The position numbers and the translations under genes are program-made. This document shows positions 59,540-64,000 of a stretch of 64,000 bases of DNA, piece by piece (position 1 is the first letter of the stretch; each line of letters starts with the position of its first letter). This DNA comes from Denitrobaculum sp965232285 (GTDB lineage: Bacteria > Pseudomonadota > Alphaproteobacteria > Kiloniellales > Kiloniellaceae): the NCBI GenBank assembly GCA_965232285.1, contig CBDDPL010000004.1, forward strand, positions 4,464,001-4,528,000, read 5' to 3'. The notes under the pieces were generated by a model. The model saw only the letters and a list, made by a program, of their open reading frames with translations, was not told the origin of the DNA and made no database searches.

Positions 59540-59890
59540 ATGAGCATTCGCAGACTCGAATCCGGCCCACGCATGAGCCAGGCCGTCATCCACGGCAACA
59601 CCGTTTACCTCGCCGGCCAGGTCGGTGCGCCGGGCCAGAGCGTCGCCGCCCAGACCACGGCGATCCTGGAAAGCATCGACCGTCTGCTGGCCGAAGCCGG
59701 CTCCAGCAAATCGCGCCTCCTGCAGGCCACCATCTGGCTGGATTCCATGGACGACTTCGCCGAGATGAACGCGGTCTGGGACGCCTGGATCGACCCGGAG
59801 AATCCCCCCGCCCGCGCCGCCGGCGAGTCCCGCCTGGCCCGCCCGGACTTCAAGGTCGAGATCATCGTGGTGGCGGCGCTGAACGAATAG
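59540..59890 (+). CDS. RidA-family enamine/imine deaminase
   Basis: A 116-residue YjgF/RidA protein with the opening RRLESGPRMSQAVIHGNTVY, LAGQVGAPGQSVAAQT and a C-terminal SRLARPDFKVEIIVVA. The Arg in RLARPD is close to the family's active-site position. RidA hydrolyses reactive enamines and imines to ketoacids and ammonia. Here it is very likely co-transcribed with the DAO-type oxidase (24-bp gap, AAGGAACAG ribosome site), whose products it would detoxify. Confidence 0.92.
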   Translation: MSIRRLESGPRMSQAVIHGNTVYLAGQVGAPGQSVAAQTTAILESIDRLLAEAGSSKSRLLQATIWLDSMDDFAEMNAVWDAWIDPENPPARAAGESRLARPDFKVEIIVVAALNE

Positions 59891-59912
59891 CATCCACCTG
59901 ATACTCAAGAGG

Positions 59913-59943
59913 AAAAGGCGGCAGCTTCGGCAGCCGCCTTTTT
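59913..59943. terminator. Bidirectional terminator between ridA and the multicopper oxidase gene
   Basis: AAAAGGCGGC (59913-59922) pairs with GCCGCCTTTT (59933-59942). The plus strand ends in TTTTT, and on the minus strand the upstream A-run reads as TTTT. It lies between two convergent stops, 23 bp and 3 bp away. Confidence 0.85.
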
Positions 59944-59945
59944 CG

Positions 59946-61379
59946 TTACACCACCTTCACATAACCCGTCAGGCCGGACTTCTGGTGCTCGATGACATGG
60001 CAGTGGAAGACCCAGTCGCCGGGGTTATCGGCAACGAGGCCCACCTCCATGGTCTCCTGCGGCTCAAGCAAAGCCGTGTCGGTCACCAGTGGCAGGACTT
60101 TGCGCTTATTGGAGCGCAGGAGCTTGAAGCTCATGCCATGCAGGTGGATGGGGTGGCTGTTCGGGGTCTCGTTGATCAGGCGGAAGACATAGCTCTGCCC
60201 CCGCTTCAGCACCGCCAGCGGGCCGCCGGGGTCGGGCACGTCGCCGGGCCAGGGCACGCGGTTGATGGCCCAAAATGTATAACCCAGTGTGCCGCAAATG
60301 GATTCCATCCCCGACTTCTCAGCCGACCAGGAGAAGGTAAAAGGAATGATCTCGGCATTGGCCAGGTCCGGTTCCAGCACCGGATTCGGCGGCAGGGGTT
60401 TGAGTTCGGCCGGGTCGCGCTTACGGTCGGCGCCTTTGGTAATCAATTCGGCTAACAGTCTGGGCCCGGCGCCGCTCTCGGTGATGACGCGCAGGACCTG
60501 TCCCTCATCGGCCGGCAGTTTGATCGCGAGATCCATACGCTGGCCCGCCCCCAGCGGATAGGCGCCGAGGGGATAGGTGTCGAGCGGGAAGGGCCTGGGG
60601 ACAGGATTGGCATCCAGGGCAATGACTTGCGCCGTCACAGGTGACGAATCGTCAGCCCCCTCGAGCCTGATGCGGTAGATCCGGGTCACGTCAGTGGCGG
60701 CAAGGCGCAGACGCAGCAGGCCGCCGCTTGGCACTTCGTACCGCGGTTCCACCTGCCAGTTCGTCGTCAGGACGGTCCCGAGGGTGCCGCCGCGCGCAGC
60801 CAGGCGGGGCTTGAACTGACGGATGAACTGCCCCTCCCCATTGAGCCGGAAGTCGCGCAGGTTCAGCGCCAGATCCTGGTCGAAGCCCGGGTCCTCCGGC
60901 TCTTCCACGATCAGCAGGCCTGTCAATCCTTTTCCCATTTGTTCCAAGGTGTTGCAGTGCGGGTGGTACCAGAAGGTGCCGGCGTCGGGCGGGCTGAACT
61001 GGTAGCGAAAACGCTCCTTGGCATAGACGTAGGGCTGGGTCAGGAAGGGCACCCCGTCGACCGCGTTGGGAATGCGCAGGCCGTGCCAGTGGATGGTGGT
61101 GGCCTCTTCCAGGCCGTTGACCAGATCGGCGGTGAAGACTTCGTCCTGCTTCATGCGCAGCAGCGGCGCGGGCCCGTCCGCAGCATAGGACATCATGCCT
61201 TCGGTCACGGTGCCGGGCAGGATCGAATGGTCAAGCCTTTGAGGTTGCAGAATAATATCGGCTGGAGCGTCCTTGGCCAGAACACCCCGCCCGGCCAGGA
61301 ATTCGGCCAGGACGGCGCCGGACCCCGCCGCGCCCGCCCCGGCAAGGCCCGCGGCCAGGAAGCCTCGTCTGCTCAACAT
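59946..61379 (-). CDS. Multicopper oxidase (CueO/laccase type), Tat-exported
   Basis: A 477-residue periplasmic copper enzyme that oxidises Cu(I) or phenolics with O2. A twin-arginine signal lies at the start (LSRRGFLAAGLAGAGAAGSG). The four copper motifs are HWHGLRIP, WYHPHCNTLEQ, HPIHLHGMSF and FHCHVIEHQKSGL. The residue where CueO has the axial Met of the type 1 site appears to be Leu. No Met-rich insert of the CueO kind is visible. The ATG at 61379 was chosen; a longer frame to 61448 would bury the Tat signal. It faces the ridA operon and has ~0.8 kb of non-coding DNA upstream. Confidence 0.92.
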   Translation of the reverse strand: MLSRRGFLAAGLAGAGAAGSGAVLAEFLAGRGVLAKDAPADIILQPQRLDHSILPGTVTEGMMSYAADGPAPLLRMKQDEVFTADLVNGLEEATTIHWHGLRIPNAVDGVPFLTQPYVYAKERFRYQFSPPDAGTFWYHPHCNTLEQMGKGLTGLLIVEEPEDPGFDQDLALNLRDFRLNGEGQFIRQFKPRLAARGGTLGTVLTTNWQVEPRYEVPSGGLLRLRLAATDVTRIYRIRLEGADDSSPVTAQVIALDANPVPRPFPLDTYPLGAYPLGAGQRMDLAIKLPADEGQVLRVITESGAGPRLLAELITKGADRKRDPAELKPLPPNPVLEPDLANAEIIPFTFSWSAEKSGMESICGTLGYTFWAINRVPWPGDVPDPGGPLAVLKRGQSYVFRLINETPNSHPIHLHGMSFKLLRSNKRKVLPLVTDTALLEPQETMEVGLVADNPGDWVFHCHVIEHQKSGLTGYVKVV

Positions 61380-62182
61380 CAGGCTGCTTTTCCTCTTGGA
61401 TTGCGAATGAGAGGAGTTCACAACAAAAGTGGCGTCGGGAAAAGTCATTTCGGGGACTGTGGGGAAAGTCTGCGACGAAATGCCCTACAAATGTCACAGC
61501 GAAGACCGCCGCCGCTGGGAACAGCTTTTTGCGCCTTGGGGGCAGCTTTCACTTGTCCGCGCGGGAGAATCCTGCCTGCCCGTCTCGTCTTTTCGGCGAG
61601 AGGACGCGAGAGGACGCGGGCCAAGCAAAACGGCTCTTATCCCCAAAAGACGAAAGACCGGCGAGCGAAAATGCCTGCAGGCTGCATCTGCCCTTTGCTG
61701 GCTCGAGGCAAAATAGTTTCATTTGAAACCGTCTAAAAATCCAGTCCTGGAAAGGAACATCAAGGAGCCTGATCAGACTGCGTTCAACCGGCCATAAGAT
61801 TCGCCGCCTCTCGACCCACAATCTGCCGATCTCGCCGACTGATCCTGCCGCAGTTTTTTCAGATGCCATGGTTCAAGAGAAGCGCATTTGGCTGCGCCCG
61901 ACTCTGAAAGTTCCGATTGGCCTTCTCTGCTTCTGCCTGCCGGCAGGATGTTTCGGATTTTCCATCTGGGCTCGCTGGCATGGTTAGCCTCCTCGTTCCG
62001 GCGTCAGCCCGGAAAGCCGGTTTCGGATCAGATCGCCGAAAAGCAACACCCCGAGCACTCGCCCCCAATCCTGGAACCGGCAAAATCACATAGCGCTTGT
62101 GCAGTCCTTCGGGTTCACCTGCGAAAACACATTCGCTACTTACCCTGAACAACATTGATTTATCTTTAGAAAGAGATTTCCC
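61380..62182. other. Gene-free region upstream of the multicopper oxidase gene
   Basis: About 800 bp holding the promoters of the divergent multicopper oxidase and CTERM-protein genes. Open frames of 60-110 codons exist on both strands but are rich in Arg/Ser or Pro, have no ribosome sites and match nothing I recognise. Seen within it: GTTTCA-TT-TGAAAC (61716-61729), and a short direct repeat GAGAGGACGC near 61600. Otherwise nothing supportable. Confidence 0.6.
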
Positions 62183-62860
62183 ATGCGACCCTTTCAGATC
62201 GTGAATTGTGCCGCCGTCGCACTGACCTGCACGGCTCTCCTATCCGCCCCGTCCGCTGCTGCGATCATGACCTTCGACGACCGCAGCCTCTTCGAAGCGG
62301 CCGTCGCCGGCGCGCCCCTGGTCGAAGACGCCTTCGACACCCCCATCCCGGGGGCGGAGCAGATCACCCTCGACAACGGCATCGTCTCGACCAACGCGCC
62401 GCATTCCATCTTCTTCGACGACAATTCAGTGGTGCTCTTCGACGACGCCGGCGGCTTCTACCGCAACTCCGTCAACAACGCGACGAACGATCTCGCCGAT
62501 AGCATCACCTGGGATTTTCCCATGCCGATCACCGGCTTCGGCTTCGATCTGTTCTTTGCCGCGACCGATGGCCTGCAGGTGACCTTCGACGGCGGGAACG
62601 GCCCTCAGAGTTTTCTGTTTTACGACATCAACAGCGAAGTCACGACGGACGGCTTCGTCGGCTTCCTGGCGGACACGGCCTTCGAGACCATCGTCTTCTC
62701 CAACGCCAACCCGCTCTCGACCGACAGCTTCAACATCGACGACCTCATCTTCGCGAAGGGGACCAGCGGCCCCACGGCCGTCCCGCTGCCGACGACCCTG
62801 CCGCTGACACTGTTCGCTATGGGCGGGCTGCTGTTCTTCGCGCGCAGAAGAGGAGCTTGA
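62183..62860 (+). CDS. Secreted protein with VPLP/PEP-CTERM-type C-terminal anchor
   Basis: A 225-residue exported protein. An N-terminal signal peptide (AAVALTCTALLSAPSAAAI) is followed by ~165 residues rich in Asp, Phe and Gly, with few Lys, probably a beta-rich domain (AITGFGFDLFF-like strands). The C-terminus is a sorting signal: VPLPTTLPL, a hydrophobic span LTLFAMGGLLFFA and the basic end RRRGA. Such tails are processed by exosortases at the inner membrane, often for exopolysaccharide-linked surface proteins. No exosortase gene is in the window. Function beyond surface export is unknown. Confidence 0.82.
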   Translation: MRPFQIVNCAAVALTCTALLSAPSAAAIMTFDDRSLFEAAVAGAPLVEDAFDTPIPGAEQITLDNGIVSTNAPHSIFFDDNSVVLFDDAGGFYRNSVNNATNDLADSITWDFPMPITGFGFDLFFAATDGLQVTFDGGNGPQSFLFYDINSEVTTDGFVGFLADTAFETIVFSNANPLSTDSFNIDDLIFAKGTSGPTAVPLPTTLPLTLFAMGGLLFFARRRGA

Positions 62861-62893
62861 GGACAAGGACCGACGAGCGTCAGGCTCCCAGCC

Positions 62894-63679
62894 TCAACCG
62901 CCCATCTTCTCATCAACCTGGGCCTTCTCCCCGATCTGGGCCTGGACCGTTTCCGCGCTCTGGCTGAAGAGGATCTTGCGCTCCTCTTCGCTGGGCGGGG
63001 CATTGCGGCGGAATTCCTTGCCCAGGTCGACGGCGCGCTGGACGGCGGGGCGCTCCTTGATGGCCTTGCGCCAGCGGGTGACGTTGGGGAAGTCGGAGAG
63101 GTCACGGGTCAGGGGCTTGGCGATCAGGACCCAGGGCCAGTTGATCATGTCGGCGATGGAGTAGTCGTCGCCCAGGATATAGTCGCGCCCTTCCAGCCGG
63201 CGCTCCAGCACCCCCAGGCAGCGGTCGTATTCATTGGCGTAGCGGGTCCTGGCGTAGCTGTATTCGCCGGTACCTTCAGCGTTGTCCTTGGCCGGCGCGT
63301 AGTTGACGAAGTGGCTGAGCTGTCCGGCCATGGGGCCCTGGTTGCCGGTCTGCCAGAAGAGCCACTCCAGCGTTTCCTTCCTGCCCAGCGGATCGGCCGG
63401 GATGAAGCGCCCGGTCTTTTCCGCGAGATAGTACAGAATCGCGCCCGACTCGAAGACCGGCACGGGCTCGCCCGCGACTTCACGGTCGAGGATCGCCGGC
63501 ATGCGGTTGTTGGGGCTGATGGCCAGGAACTCGGGCTTGAACTGATCGCCCCTGGAGATGTTCACCGGGATCAGGTTATAGGGCAGGCCCAGTTCCTCCA
63601 GCAGGATCGCGACCTTCCAACCGTTGGGCGTCGGCCAGTAGTAGAAATCGATCATCCGCTCAGTCATCCCCCGGCTCAT
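62894..63679 (-). CDS. Glutathione S-transferase family protein (YfcG/YghU-like)
   Basis: A 261-residue GST with an N-terminal thioredoxin-like domain (IDFYYWPTPNGWKVAILLEE; NNRMPAILD; ESGAILYYLAEKTGRF) and an all-helical C-terminal domain (DYILGDDYSIADMINWPWV). The first segment with TPNGWK resembles the Nu-class disulfide-bond oxidoreductases. The ATG at 63679 overlaps the upstream CoA-transferase stop (ATGA); downstream ATGs at 63667 and 63655 are possible starts. Substrate unknown; co-expression with a CoA transferase is implied. Confidence 0.87.
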   Translation of the reverse strand: MSRGMTERMIDFYYWPTPNGWKVAILLEELGLPYNLIPVNISRGDQFKPEFLAISPNNRMPAILDREVAGEPVPVFESGAILYYLAEKTGRFIPADPLGRKETLEWLFWQTGNQGPMAGQLSHFVNYAPAKDNAEGTGEYSYARTRYANEYDRCLGVLERRLEGRDYILGDDYSIADMINWPWVLIAKPLTRDLSDFPNVTRWRKAIKERPAVQRAVDLGKEFRRNAPPSEEERKILFSQSAETVQAQIGEKAQVDEKMGG

Positions 63680-64000
63680 CCCTCGGTTCCCGAGCGCTTC
63701 GCGGCGGGCGGCGCCGCCTCCGCAGGTTCCACGGGCCTTCCGAGAACACCCTCCGCGTGCAGCGCTTCGATCTCGGCCGGGCAATAACCCAGTTCGCCCA
63801 GCACCTCGGCATTGTGCGCGCCCAGCAGCGCGCCGCCATGGCGCAGCTCCGGCGGGGTTTCCGAGAAGCGGGCCGCGGGCCGGGCCTGGCGCAGGCGGCC
63901 GGCCTGGGGATGGTCGCTTTCCATCACAATGCCGCTGGCGGCAATCTGCGGATGGCTGATCATATCGTTGCGGGTGAGGACCGGGACGCAGGGCACGTCC
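63676..64000 (-). CDS. CaiB/BaiF-family CoA transferase, C-terminal part
   Basis: The last ~107 residues of a protein whose 5' end lies beyond the window. The tail reads ARFSETPPELRHGGALLGAHN, then EVLGELGYCPAEIEALHAEGVLG, the usual C-terminus of class III CoA transferases, followed by an Ala/Pro-rich end. Upstream, HPQIAASGIVMESDHPQAG corresponds to the conserved penultimate region. These enzymes move CoA between carboxylic acids. It is coupled to the GST gene by a 4-nt overlap. Confidence 0.87.
   Translation of the reverse strand, partial: DVPCVPVLTRNDMISHPQIAASGIVMESDHPQAGRLRQARPAARFSETPPELRHGGALLGAHNAEVLGELGYCPAEIEALHAEGVLGRPVEPAEAAPPAAKRSGTEG

Noticed and set aside
61549..62155. Two minus-strand open frames (~100 codons each) in the gap upstream of the multicopper oxidase
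   Set aside because: They have no ribosome sites, biased composition and no recognisable features, so they are not supported as genes.

Overview
The window is GC-rich, almost fully coding DNA from a metabolically versatile, probably free-living alphaproteobacterium. I infer this from the style of the gene families (two TRAP transporters, an FrcBCA-type ABC system, alphaproteobacterial Zur/Znu, a GGAAC-N16-CGTT sigma-factor promoter, an FNR/FixK-type site). The order cannot be fixed from the sequence alone. No rRNA, tRNA, CRISPR array, insertion sequence, phage gene or origin was seen. Nearly everything is catabolism, transport and local regulation, in short operons with ATGA-type overlaps. 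Layout. (1) 1-2.9 kb: the 3' end of a GMC oxidoreductase gene, then xsc (sulfoacetaldehyde acetyltransferase); together they suggest isethionate or sulfoacetaldehyde use. (2) 2.9-4.6 kb: an ECF sigma factor with a zinc-finger anti-sigma factor and an apparent self-recognised promoter. (3) 4.6-6.4 kb: a nitroreductase and a ferredoxin-NADP reductase with a strong Fur-like box. (4) 6.4-17.4 kb: a large minus-strand polyol operon (MalK/UgpC-type ABC transporter, SDR, FGGY kinase, AraM-type and GpsA-type dehydrogenases, RpiB) facing a SorC-type regulator, with a perfect inverted repeat between them. (5) 17.4-29.6 kb: a myo-inositol (possibly inosamine) regulon with an FrcBCA-like ABC transporter, a LacI regulator, two Gfo/Idh dehydrogenases, an IolE/MocC-like enzyme and iolD-iolC-iolB-aldolase. 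Identical TTTTGCAACCGGTTGCAAAA palindromes sit at both divergent promoters. (6) 29.6-34.8 kb: a HIBADH-type dehydrogenase, an SDR, a Ser/Cys proline racemase-like enzyme, a LysR regulator and a desaturase-like oxygenase coupled to a Rieske ferredoxin (MocD/MocE-like). (7) 34.7-39.4 kb: a zinc island with a COG0523 GTPase, Zur, ZnuB, ZnuC and a divergent ZnuA carrying a very long His-rich loop. (8) 39.4-49.7 kb: PfkB kinase, DeoR regulator, LacD-like aldolase, FucI-like isomerase, GH31 glycosidase, SDR and a TRAP transporter. This looks like a complete glycoside-to-triose pathway whose substrate I cannot name, and it is the best candidate here for an undescribed pathway. (9) 49.8-53.5 kb: a small AAA ATPase downstream of an FNR-like site, then ornithine aminotransferase, arginase and a divergent Lrp regulator. 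(10) 53.5-59.9 kb: a second TRAP transporter, an orphan multi-spanning permease, and a DAO-type oxidase followed by RidA. (11) 59.9-64 kb: a Tat-exported multicopper oxidase with an apparent axial Leu, an 0.8 kb stretch with no gene, a VPLP-CTERM-anchored secreted protein, a glutathione S-transferase and the end of a CaiB-type CoA transferase gene.
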